A DNA stretch of 64,000 nucleotides from Scleromitrula shiraiana. Lineage: Eukaryota; Ascomycota; Leotiomycetes; Helotiales; Sclerotiniaceae. This document shows, in pieces, positions 34,443 through 44,721 of this stretch; positions within the stretch are counted from its first letter, which is position 1; every line of letters starts with the position of its first letter. Below the pieces are notes generated by a model that saw nothing but the letters and a program-made list of their open reading frames with translations, made no database searches and was not told the origin of the DNA. The translations under genes and the position numbers were made by a program. The stretch is taken from contig JABELC010000011.1 in assembly GCA_028455995.1 (NCBI GenBank), positions 186,001-250,000 on the forward strand. Reading direction: 5' to 3'.

Positions 34443-36095
34443 ATGAAGACAATTCATATACCAAGATTGCCAATTTCAGGCAGATTGGGTCATAGATTAA
34501 ACCGCAGTACGAATTCCTTTGGAAGTATTCGTTTCAAATCACGAGTTGTTTCCGGATCGCTTTCATTGGGAGAAGAGGACGAAGGACCTACAGGAGAGCA
34601 GGTGGAAGATAATGGGATACGGATATCTAGGCCGGTTGACCCTTTTAACACTCCAGGTGATGGTGGTGGCCTCTGGTATTATTTTAGATCCATTTATAAA
34701 GAGAACCAAACTCCTAGATCTATAGAAGAGCAAGTGAAATATGATAGGATACAGGCATCTGGGCTGGTTGGCACTTCTTCCAACACTCTAAGTGATGGTG
34801 ATAACCCCTGGTATTATTTTAGATCCATTCGCAAAGAGAACCAAACTCCTGGGCCAACTTCAGTCACTGCATCGCCTCCGGTACCTGGAGATGACGAAAG
34901 GTCTACATCTAGGCCAGCCGATGGTGCTTTCAATCCTTCTGATGGCTCGATTTCCAAAGAAAAGCAAGTTCCTAAATCAACATCTATAATTGGGGGCGAT
35001 GAAAAGTTTAAATTTAGACTTGCCGATTGTTCTTCCAACACCTCCTATGGCAGTCGTGACCTATATCCTAAATTCCCGTATCCTAGTATCGACCGAATTC
35101 CCAAAGAGCGGAAAATTCCCGAATCGGCTCTCCTTGATAAAAGAAGGTATATAAATGAGCACGCCCACGGGCATTCTAAACCTTCTTTTAGATCACTTTA
35201 TAATGAGATGCGGTTTTCGGGATCTCCTTTAGTAGACGAGGAATATGTTCCTACCTCGATTGACCATCCTGAATGGTATAGCTGGAAAGTTTGGCGTACG
35301 ATATTCCAATCCTATTACGATGACATCTATAAACAGAGGCAGTTTATTAATTCCCCAGTGCCATTATGGGATATAGCTCCAGGATGTATACTGTGGCTTC
35401 CACCTATGCCTAAGAGTGAACAGGACTTACCAGAAAATCGATTTTATTTCAGTACGACGGTGAATCCACAGCTCATTCGTCCCCGACCTGTTCTGGTTTT
35501 GGCTGTGCATATATCTGGACCCAGAGAGGGATTGGTTAGCTTCCTTGAAATAACAAGTTATGGCGATCGTGGTGGAATGATGTCACATTTTTTGGCTCAT
35601 CAATCTTGGTTTCAAAAGAAACACTTTCGTCTTGAAAGGCCTATTGAATGTTACTTACCAGTTGATCCTGTGGAGGAGAAAAGTTTCGATTCTGTGAGAG
35701 TTCTAGCAAATCCGATAAAGGCAAACAAGGAATTGTGGCATCCTCGTTTTCATGGATATATAGATCTAACGGACATTCACGTTATATCATATCGTGGTCT
35801 CCGAACTATTGCTAGATATCAGTCAGACTCATGGTATTCCTCTAGTTACTTAAATGGATGGGGCATGCGACTGCAGAAAGCTGATTTTTATAAAATCTGT
35901 GAAAGGCTGTCATTTATACCAGACCCGTGGCTAAGTCGAGCACCCAATATATGGCGAAATTTTGTCGAGAACGCTGGGATTGATAGACATAATTTGGATA
36001 TCAATGATCCAGCTCTGTACGATGATGATACACTGTTTAAAAGCATGTATCGATTAACAGATTATAAGCAGAAGGAGTTTAAAAAAGGGAGATAA
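34443..36095 (+). CDS. unrecognised 550-aa protein with N-terminal repeats and a MazF/PemK-like C-terminal signature
   Basis: This is a single intronless ORF from ATG 34443. Residues about 45-235 contain four degenerate units ending in KENQTPRS, KENQTPGP, KEKQVPKS and KERKIPES; the first two also share WYYFRSI. The C-terminal part has DIAPGCILWLPP, RPRPVLVLAVHISG, LVSFLEITSYG and, further on, HGYIDLTDIHVI. The order P-G-x-I, R-P-V-L-V-L, I-T-S is the arrangement of SH3-barrel MazF/PemK proteins and of a common but uncharacterised fungal domain. No signal peptide or membrane helix; the N-terminus (MKTIHIPRLPISGRLGHRL) is basic and could be a mitochondrial presequence. Function is unknown. Confidence 0.7.
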   Translation: MKTIHIPRLPISGRLGHRLNRSTNSFGSIRFKSRVVSGSLSLGEEDEGPTGEQVEDNGIRISRPVDPFNTPGDGGGLWYYFRSIYKENQTPRSIEEQVKYDRIQASGLVGTSSNTLSDGDNPWYYFRSIRKENQTPGPTSVTASPPVPGDDERSTSRPADGAFNPSDGSISKEKQVPKSTSIIGGDEKFKFRLADCSSNTSYGSRDLYPKFPYPSIDRIPKERKIPESALLDKRRYINEHAHGHSKPSFRSLYNEMRFSGSPLVDEEYVPTSIDHPEWYSWKVWRTIFQSYYDDIYKQRQFINSPVPLWDIAPGCILWLPPMPKSEQDLPENRFYFSTTVNPQLIRPRPVLVLAVHISGPREGLVSFLEITSYGDRGGMMSHFLAHQSWFQKKHFRLERPIECYLPVDPVEEKSFDSVRVLANPIKANKELWHPRFHGYIDLTDIHVISYRGLRTIARYQSDSWYSSSYLNGWGMRLQKADFYKICERLSFIPDPWLSRAPNIWRNFVENAGIDRHNLDINDPALYDDDTLFKSMYRLTDYKQKEFKKGR

Positions 36096-37810
36096 AGGAT
36101 CAAGAGTCAATACCGCATTTGAAGAGGCGTTTCTTACTCGACTTATCGCAAATATGTGCATGAAAGATAGCAAAGGGAATCACGATGGAGGGAGAGGTGG
36201 ATATTTATTATCTGTACACACATGCGGATTTCATAAATTCAACAAAAAGGGGGTTTCTATAAACTCCATTTTCTTTCCTCCCGATGCTCTATCTATTACG
36301 AGATTTCACTAGATTATTCTTGAGGGAAATGGAAACTTAACTCATTGATAATTGTTGTGGAATATGGCAGGTGGATATATATCTCACCTAGGCTTCCTGT
36401 CCGTGAGAATGCACGAACACGACGAAATGATAGAGACTTGAAAGACTAAAGACAAAAGACTGGACATTCATCTTGTTTCTTTCATGGAATGCTATTCCTC
36501 GATACTATATGCAACCTCCAAATCACATTCAATAAACCAACTAACCGAAAAATTAATCAGCCAACGATGGATTTTTCTCTTAGGTTTGGAGACACGTTTA
36601 CAAGTACTTAATAATATATTCCCTTTCGACATCTCATTCAAATGCGAAAGCGGGCAAAATGTACCAATACAAATAAATATAAATCTAACTTCTATTTACC
36701 TTCGATTGAGATCCAATTCTTAATCGATCAGCTTTTTCTTTCTCTCCCTACTTTTCCTTCCGGCCTTTTACATCAATAACTCCATAACTATTCTTCTCTT
36801 TCCATTCTTTTCTCCTTTTCCCCTTATTTTTTATTCTCTTCTTCTTCCACCTTCATATCTAGTATATCAACATCCGCCATGAATATATCTTTATCCCTCT
36901 ATTAGGTTTGATAAATATACCTACCATTTTCTTTTCTTTCTGATTACCATCTCGTTCCCTTCACATCACAAACACATGATGTCGATTTTTATAACTATAA
37001 GCTTGTCAGATGTCTAGTTTCTTTCTCTTTTTTTTTTTCCAAAGATTTCCTTGGTGCCTCACAATTACTTTGCTTGTGGGGTAACATAATACAAGCAGAT
37101 TGTTCAGTAAGGAAATTACTATGTAAGACAAAGATTGCTTATTTGCGGTTGCAGATAACTTTATAAGAGAAACAAACACTCACTCTCGCTATTTCTTTGA
37201 GCATGAATGAACGTTGGGTGAAAATGTGGTATTATATTAATATTAACCCCCTAAATAAGCAATCGGGCAATATCCATATGCAGTAACAAAAGAATCCCAC
37301 CATGGGCTAACTAACCCTCACTGACACCGCACTAAACAAAACCCGCATGTATGTATTTCCTATCCTTATAATCTCTTGCCCGAAATTGCATCAACGTATC
37401 CACAAAACTTTCAGACACTTCTTCCCGTCCTTACCTTGGCGAACCTCAGACCCCTACCATCTAAACAAATACTTTTCATCCGTCTTACTTCCCAATAGAT
37501 GGTGGATTAGTTCAAGATTCCCTGCATCGGAGTATCTGGATCGCCATAATTCGATTTCCGAAGATTTCCTCCTTCATATTTGTATTGGGATGGGGTAAAG
37601 GAAATAGTTCTGGGAGTATAGAGAGTATTTACTCTTTTGTTGAGAGGGCGAGATGGTAACTTGTGTCGTTTTACCGCCAGTGGTTTCGAATTAAAGTTGT
37701 TGATATCCTGGGTTTATGTTAGCCGGTATTTGATAATAATTGTAACTGATTGATATGATTGATAGTCATGCTTGAGCGTTTTGCCTGCTTTATCTTTCTC
37801 AAACGTATCA
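36096..37810. other. 1.7-kb intergenic region
   Basis: Only short ORFs without coding character (for example at 36484 and 37347). Pyrimidine-rich tracts lie at 36720-37030. No repeat or RNA gene is recognised. Confidence 0.5.
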
Positions 37811-38451
37811 CTAGTGAATAGGAATTTTTCTTACTTTCGCTCCGCCTTGTTTCCCAATTTTGTTCCTCTTCTCATTTTCCGTCGCCACCACAATTTCCTC
37901 TAGAGCCAAAACATTACCATCTGATCTCGTCCATTTTTCACTGGTAGAAAGAAAGACTCTTCAAAATACATACCAATAAACCCATTCCCCCCACTCCTAA
38001 CAAAACAAGTCCCAACCGCCTCCTTCGGAATAGCGCCATAAACGAGAAACAACTCCTTGGAAACATCCCTCCTCGTAGTCCCCAAACTCCGAAAATCCAT
38101 CTCGCCAAAAACATCTCTCAGATCGAACAGCCGAAAGACCGAACAGCGCTTCATCTCCTCGCAGCATCCAAACAGCCGATAGAACACCGCGGTGGAGTCG
38201 TCCGAGCGCGGTTCCGCGAGCGCCGATGCCGCCATGCGCAGGTTGCGCGTCACCAGTAGATAGTTCCCGCGCATCTGCGACAGCGCGTGCAGGTAGGGCG
38301 GCGGCGTGCACCAGGCGCGGAAGCCGACGTCGTAGGGCGAGTAGGGCGCGAGGGGGCTGGTGCCGCCTCGCTGCTGCTCGGTGCGTGCGCGCGCGTGCAC
38401 GTAGTAGAGTACGTCTGGGACGGTATCGGGGTGGAGACGGAGGAGCTCCAT
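37811..38451 (-). CDS. unrecognised GC-rich orphan gene, 188 aa
   Basis: Exon 1 is 38451-37974 and exon 2 is 37899-37811, over a 74-bp intron (GTATGT donor, CTCTAG acceptor, phase 1). Reading without the intron would end at 37900, at the TAG of the acceptor itself. The protein begins MELLRLHPDTVPDVLYYVHA, has Cys/Arg-rich central segments (FGCCEEMKRCSVFRLFDL) and ends IGKQGGAKVRKIPIH. The first 300 bases are markedly GC- and CpG-rich compared with the AT-rich flanks. No known domain, signal peptide or membrane helix. The gene could be lineage-specific or acquired. Confidence 0.55.
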
Positions 38452-38689
38452 GGTTTTGTAGTTGGGTGGGTGTGGGGAGGTTCGATTTTGTGGGGGGGGG
38501 GGGGTGATAATTGTTAATGTGCGACAGATGTTGAGGACGTGTTGGATGAGTTTTGCTCCAAGTTGTCAGAACTACTCAATTGTTTTTATTTTAAATTTAC
38601 AGTGGGAGTTTGTAGGGCTATTATGTCATATCAAATGGGAATACGGATGTTAGGTAGGTGGATTTCTGTCGCTACTCTAATTCAAGTGA

Positions 38690-38718
38690 ATATTATTATT
38701 ATTATTATTATTATTATT
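38690..38718. repeat. (ATT)n microsatellite
   Basis: About nine trinucleotide copies. Confidence 0.9.
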
Positions 38719-39878
38719 AGTCTTGCGTAGTCTTAAAGGTTTTATGGTAAGAAGTCAGAAAGGTGAAACGTTTGGATATAGTGGTCCTTCATCTAACAGT
38801 AGAAAATTACATCAACATATTCACTTTTGAATATTTTTAACAATACCTACTACTACTAGTAATGATTAATAATACTTAATGAGTTAAACTCAGATAGAAT
38901 TTGAAAGATCAGATAACAAAAATAACTTGAATGTAGAAGTTACTAACTTGAACAAAAAAAGCATTATTCCAATATTATTATTCCAGTATTATTATTTAGT
39001 ATTCCAGGAAAAGGCAGAAATATGAACACACCCACATTCATAAATAACTATTCACTATAAATTATTTTCAAAAAGAATAAGAATAAGAAAAAAGAACTAA
39101 TACTTTAGAGTTACACAATCTAATTGTGAAGCGAATTACTACTAGTACATCTAACCATCAATATTCAAAAAATTAAATAAGCAATTAATCATGCTATTAA
39201 TTTCTTTTCACTTTACTCGAGTATTGACCTGTCCTTGCAGATATCATAAATAGGTGTACTCGAGTATATGTTCTTATGTACTGTGATATTAATAAGTGAG
39301 ATAATATTTCTCTCCTCCACCGGCAGGTCCTCAGCCAAATATCTACTAGTACTCAAAGACAATATGATAATCAGATCGATGCTTATTATTAAAACTTGAG
39401 GTTAAAAAGATCTATGAGCTATGACTTTGCTGTCATCAATAATCACATGATTCAATACCTCATGAATCACCACAGGCCAACCAGCATTTCTCATGCAGTG
39501 AGACTAAATTGTATTTCTCGATAACGCTATTACGAGTGTAAGATGAGGTTTGATGGCATTAAAAAGAACGCAAACTCTTGTAATTGCGAATGAAGTAATG
39601 AATATTTCGATGATGAAGAAAAAGATATAAAGTGAATAGAGTCAGCGACAATCATGATAACAGAAAACAACATTTGTTTGTCATTGAAGCGGAATCAACT
39701 ATTGAAATACTTAGAACTATCGGGATTCAAATCATTCCCGAAAAATCATCTCAACCTCGGCGTTTGGATATTTCATCTCGCCTTACAAATCAAGAAAACA
39801 CCATGCAGCCCCCACCCATGATTACAAATGCCCATTTTTAATCCCAACCGATAACAACGTAGCAATTGTTAAATCCAA

Positions 39879-39890
39879 GATATATAATAC
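39879..39890 (+). promoter_or_regulatory. TATA-like box of the old yellow enzyme gene
   Basis: GATATATAATAC lies about 120-130 bp before the ATG at 40009 and is followed by CT-rich sequence, as expected for a fungal core promoter. Confidence 0.45.
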
Positions 39891-40008
39891 GCCTCTCCGT
39901 AAACTCCTTGAACTGATCTTTCCCCATTCATCAGTCTCATTCCTTACCTCAATACCACCTCACTACTATCTCACCACATACCCCGTTACCACCTCATCCG
40001 CACTAAAA

Positions 40009-41259
40009 ATGTCCGTTTCCTTCAGAACCCCAGCACAAGATCCCCCAGCAGGGACGGCACTCTCCAAAGACCCACCCAACCTATTCACCCCCCTCACAAT
40101 TCGCGATGTAACATTTCAAAACCGCATTTGGGTAGCTCCCATGTGCACATATAGTGCCAACGATGGACACCTGACCGATTTCCATCTTATGCATCTAGGG
40201 GGGTTCGCTTACCGGGGAGCATCACTTACGATTATGGAAGCGACGGGGGTCCTCCCCGAAGGACGAATCTCGCCCGATTGTGCAGGATTATGGGAGGATG
40301 CGCAGATTCCGGGGATCAAGAGAGTCGCGGATTTTGTACATAGCCAGGGCCACAAGCTGGGTATTCAACTGGCGCATGCGGGGAGGAAAGCGAGCACGCT
40401 TCCGCCGTGGAAATCAACGCAGAGAGGTGTAAGTGCGCTTGCTACTGAGGAACTTGGCGGGTGGCCGAATCGGGTAAAGGGAATGAGTGCTATTCGATGG
40501 GGAGAGGGGTTTGCAGATCCGATTGAGATGACGGTTGAGGATATTCATGAGGTGGTTAATGCGTACCGTGATTCTGCTGTCAGGGCAGTAAAGGCGGGTG
40601 TGGATGTTATTGAGATTCATGCTGCACATGGATATTTATTACATTCATCTCTGAGTCCCGTGTCAAATAAGCGAACAGATCAATATGGAGGAAGCTGGGA
40701 AAATCGAACTCGAATGTTGATTGAGACTATCAAGGCAATAAGGGGTGTGATTCCAGAAGGAATGCCATTATTGTTGAGAATCAGTGCAACGGAATGGGTG
40801 GAGGGAGAATCTTGGGATGTTCCAGATACCATTCGCTTAGCAAAATTGCTTCCTGCACTCGGTGTTGATCTACTCGATGTTAGCTCTGCTGGAAATTCCC
40901 CAAGTCAAAAGATCGAAATGCATACCAACTATCAGATCAGCATAGCTGGGGAGATTCGTGCAGCACTTTACCAAGAGGGAATTAAGGATTTGAAGATTGG
41001 GTGTGTGGGTATGATCACGGAAGCTGAAGCCGCCAAGTCACATTTGGAAGATGGGCCAGCCCCAACTCCTGGAGGAGAAAACTTGGTGGATGTTAAGGAT
41101 GAACAGGGGAAGATTGCGAAGGCCGATGTGGTGTTGGTTGCTAGACAGTTCTTGAGAGAACCTGAGTGGGTTTTAAGGGTTGCTCATAAATTGGGTGTTG
41201 ATGTCAAGTGGCCAGTTCAATATGCCAGGGCTCCTTTCTTGAAGGGAAGCGTTATATGA
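40009..41259 (+). CDS. NADH:flavin oxidoreductase / old yellow enzyme, YqjM-like
   Basis: Single-exon gene of 416 residues forming a TIM-barrel flavoprotein. LFTPLTIRDVTFQNRIWVAP leads into PMCTYS, whose Cys corresponds to the redox-tuning Cys of Bacillus YqjM, placing it in the thermophilic-like class rather than with yeast OYE1. Other family marks are GIQLAHAGRKAS, the substrate-binding His pair in EIHAAHGYLL, the SNKRTDQYGGSWENR phosphate/FMN region and VARQFLREPEW at the C-terminal end. The enzyme should reduce activated C=C bonds using FMN and NAD(P)H. No signal peptide, so it is likely cytosolic. A 20-residue segment, GPAPTPGGENL onward, is a small insertion before the last FMN-binding loop. 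Confidence 0.93.
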   Translation: MSVSFRTPAQDPPAGTALSKDPPNLFTPLTIRDVTFQNRIWVAPMCTYSANDGHLTDFHLMHLGGFAYRGASLTIMEATGVLPEGRISPDCAGLWEDAQIPGIKRVADFVHSQGHKLGIQLAHAGRKASTLPPWKSTQRGVSALATEELGGWPNRVKGMSAIRWGEGFADPIEMTVEDIHEVVNAYRDSAVRAVKAGVDVIEIHAAHGYLLHSSLSPVSNKRTDQYGGSWENRTRMLIETIKAIRGVIPEGMPLLLRISATEWVEGESWDVPDTIRLAKLLPALGVDLLDVSSAGNSPSQKIEMHTNYQISIAGEIRAALYQEGIKDLKIGCVGMITEAEAAKSHLEDGPAPTPGGENLVDVKDEQGKIAKADVVLVARQFLREPEWVLRVAHKLGVDVKWPVQYARAPFLKGSVI

Positions 41260-41770
41260 TATGACATGATAGATTTCGTTGCACGTTTAGAAAATATATA
41301 CACATAGACTAGATTATTTGAATTCTAAGAGTTTCTTCCCAGTCCGATCATTTCACAGTAATGATTTACAACGAAATCTTTGAAGATATGCGAAGTGCAA
41401 CCCGAGTGGATCTTATCAGCACTACAATTCAAGAGCTCAAGGTGAATTATTTGCTCAACATTTGTCAAATTATGTTCAACATTCCGCTCCGCAATTTTCC
41501 GCCCCATACCCCCACTTTTCCGCTCGAATTTTCTGCACGTTGTAAAACAATTTGTACTATTCACCTACACTGCTCAACCTTTCGTTATCTCCCCCAACAA
41601 GCCCCGCATATATTATAAGTATATATATGCTCAAGTTTTCATTTGCGAAGTCGATCTATCATACAACAATATAAAAGTTCAGTCCCAAGTTGGCAATTAT
41701 CAACTCGGCGACTATAACACTACATGCACATCCCAGCAATCACACGCAGCTACATCCACAATCCCCAAAG
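41260..41770. other. spacer and promoter of the 2-hydroxyacid dehydrogenase
   Basis: TATA-like sequence (TATTATAAGTATATATA) at about 41611-41628 lies about 145-160 bp before the ATG at 41771. No gene is seen. Confidence 0.5.
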
Positions 41771-42838
41771 ATGCAAATCCCAAGCCCCGAAAACATCGTC
41801 TACCTAGACGAATGCTACCACCCGCTCCCACCATTCCCCGCCCCCCACACCTACACAACCTACGATCTCACGCCCAGCGAGCTAATCATCCCCCGCTCCC
41901 AAAACGCAACCATCCTAATCACATCGCTCGTGGCTCTCACGGCGCACACCATCGAAAACTGTCCCCGAGTAAAACTCATCATCATCTGTGGAGTCGGCAC
42001 CAACCACGTGGACGTTGAATACTGCCGAGCCCACGGGATCTCCGTCTCGAATGTCCCCGATGCTAATACCGAGACGGTGGCTGAACATGCGCTGGCGTTG
42101 TATTTTGCCGTCAAGAGGGATATCGTCGCGATGCATGATTGGACGATGGGCGGGACGGAGTGGGCACGGGTTGGGGCGGGAACGAAAGCCATGAATGGGT
42201 GTGCACGGTTGTGTGGAGGGGAGGTTATGGGGATTATAGGATATGGGAAGATTGGTAAGACGAGAGAATCTAGAACTCAATAGTTTTATTATTATTTTTG
42301 CGGTTAACGATATCAAATAGGAAAATCAATTGAGCGATTAGGAAAAGCACTAGGGATGAAAACTCTCGTCTCCGAACGCAAAACCTCCTCCTCCTCATCA
42401 TCCTCATCATCACCATCCGAAGTCGAAGTCGAACGACCAGGACGAACCCCATTCGAAACCGTCCTCCGCCAAAGCACCATCCTAATCCTCAGCTGTCCAC
42501 TCTCACGCACCACCCAAAACCTAATCGCGACCACGGAGCTCTCGCGAATGCGCTCCGACGCCATCCTGATCAACGTCGCCCGCGGCGGAGTCGTCAACGA
42601 ACAGGATCTGATATGCGCTCTCCGATCCAAAAGCATCTTGGGCGCCGCAACAGATGTGTTTATGGTGGAGCCGGCCACGGAGACGAATAGTCCGTTTCTG
42701 AGAGAGAAGGTGCCGCGTTTGATTGTGAGTCCGCATGTGGCGTGGTACGGGAGCGATAGTCAGGATAATACGGCGAATGCGGTTTGTGATATTGTGGAGG
42801 GGTTTTTGAGGGGGGTGCGTGTTAATGTTGTTATTTAG
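41771..42838 (+). CDS. D-isomer-specific 2-hydroxyacid dehydrogenase
   Basis: Exon 1 is 41771-42254 and exon 2 is 42321-42838, over a 66-bp intron (GTAAGA...AATAG, phase 1) that falls inside the nucleotide-binding loop GIIGYGKIGK. The product is about 332 residues. Family marks are IICGVGTNHVD and VPDANTETVAEHALAL, the GxGxxG loop, the catalytic Arg in NVARGGVVNE, and the catalytic His in VSPHVAWYG. Such enzymes reduce 2-keto acids (glyoxylate, hydroxypyruvate and others) with NAD(P)H; substrate cannot be told. After GMKTLVSERK a run of nine Ser plus an acidic stretch is inserted in the Rossmann domain. The upstream in-frame extension to 41690 has no ATG, so 41771 is the start. Confidence 0.9.
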
Positions 42839-43969
42839 ATTTCCGGTCCGGGGGGGGGGGGGATTGGAAATTGCAAATTGAGGGAACGGTTGGAGGAAAA
42901 CTTGAAAGTATTGCTTTGGGAATTAGATTTAGAATTTCGCTAGCTTTTAGATGGATATTCGGATTTGGTGCTGCATGGAATCAACTAGTATCTATCTATC
43001 TAACCAATAAATAAGCAAATGTCGCAAGTGAGGAATATAACAAACCCCCCACAAACATATCCCAAGCGATCGACCCGTAGAAAATGCTTCTCAACAACTT
43101 GAATAAAAACGAACCGAATTGCCCGACATACTAAATCCCAACCCTACAGTACAACTTGCTTCGTAGAGACCATCGAACACTAAGGAGAATCATGATAAAA
43201 CATTATCAATACTCCATCCACTGGCAGTCAACCTATTAGAATCCCTCTACTGTTTAAATCACAATTAATCATCATTATCTACTCAACTAATTGGCGATAT
43301 CACTGGCTGTAGATAATTTCTTAGATTAGATCTAAGTTACTAGTAGCTGAGTAATCAATTACATCATCAATTGTAATGATGATTAGATCTACTGACGTAA
43401 ACCATAATTCATACCAGGATACCTATCCGCTAATCCATTCATCCATTCAATCAACGCATACTTAACCCTACCCCTCTCAAACTAATATTCCCAATATTCC
43501 CAATAACCCCATAATCACCAGCCCGAGAATCCCAACACTCACTGGCAACCAACCACCTTAAGTTAGATATTCGGTCTAGGCTTCCCACTACCATACCATC
43601 AAATATCAAATATCAAGCATCAACACAGCAACCCCATACTATCTATTCTCCGAAACCCCATTCAACCAGTCACGGTAATCAATCCATACAAGTTCGCCTT
43701 CGCCTTCAAGTTCTTCGCACAGTGAGCATCAACATAACTACCCGTTTCCTACCGCGCATCTAGAAAAGAGGTTAATGATATAGGTCTGATCAGTCAGAAA
43801 TATGGAGGCTCTTATAGTCCTCGCTGTCACTTAGTTTTAGATTAACAACTTCAACAATACAACTACATTTACCCCATACTAGATTCTGTCTTTTCTCATC
43901 TTGAATTGCGTCTTCGCTACTAGTATCCTGAGGTAACTTACTGCCAGTGTGTGAATGGCTAATAAATAG

Positions 43970-43970
<1 letters not shown>

Positions 43971-44020
<50 letters not shown>

Positions 44021-44021
44021 A
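43971..44021. repeat. (TAAA)n microsatellite, about 12 copies
   Basis: Perfect tetranucleotide tract. Confidence 0.95.
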
Positions 44022-44029
44022 CCATCTCG

Positions 44030-44062
44030 TCACTCACTCACTCACTCACTCACTCACTCACT
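44030..44062. repeat. (CACT)n microsatellite, about 8 copies
   Basis: Perfect tetranucleotide tract 8 bases after the TAAA tract. Confidence 0.95.
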
Positions 44063-44721
44063 CGCTGTATATTATATTCAAGTTGTTAGATAATAGGGTC
44101 ACGGTCGCCCAATCAAAGGATATTTACTATCCTTCAAGTTCAAGTTCAAGTTATTGAGAAAACTCTAGGTCACGGTGGTAAAATTCCAATTACTAGTACT
44201 CCACTACTAGTACTCCACTACTCGAGTATTTATTCAAGATTTGATTTCGATTCACCATCCGAGACACACAAGTAAGGAGTATCTCTGGCAAGAGCACTTA
44301 CTGTCGGATCTTAGGTTAAATTCCATTCAGATATATATATATGTTGCGTTCATTATCATCTTATCCGAGTCGTTTCTTTATATATATAGAGAGAGTAGTA
44401 GTATCGACAAGAGTGCAATATGATTGATATATTGAAGAGTTACGGTGCTGATTAGTAATTTTTATCCTTTGAACGCCAATGCAATTTTATGCATTCTTCT
44501 GAGAAAGTCTTCATGACATAATAAATAGGATCACTGCCATAAATATTGATTGGCAAATTCAAATTTAGTATTGATTAATTTGTTAGTTGTCTATTAAAGT
44601 TCATGCCGCTCTAACCTACAATACAGTACAGTATTTATAAACAAGCTTCCGCAAATCTTAAGCTCGCTTGCTATGCTACGCTACGCTATGCAACACCGGA
44701 TGTCGTAATACATCAATCAAT

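Larger units (their letters stand above)
38452..40008. other. AT-rich intergenic island
   Basis: Contains a G-run (about 38494-38503), (ATT)n at about 38690-38718 and repeated TACTAGTA/ACTCGAGTA words. The last 150 bases are the promoter of the next gene. Confidence 0.6.
42839..44721. other. 1.9-kb intergenic region
   Basis: Contains a G-run (42850-42861), (TAAA)n at about 43971-44021, (CACT)n at about 44030-44062, CTTCAAGTT words and a tandem of ACTAGTACTCCACTA at about 44193-44222. No gene is seen. Confidence 0.6.

Noticed and set aside
34814..35041. Minus-strand ORF inside the 550-aa gene
   Set aside because: Shadow of a Ser/Pro-rich coding segment with no promoter or homology signal.
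38226..38517. Arg/Ala-rich plus-strand ORFs at the GC-rich gene
   Set aside because: Antisense of GC-rich codons; the minus-strand frame has a good ATG, splice sites and normal composition.
44241..44423. Possible small secreted protein
   Set aside because: Its ATG context is poor and the sequence runs into TA repeats; no splice continuation.
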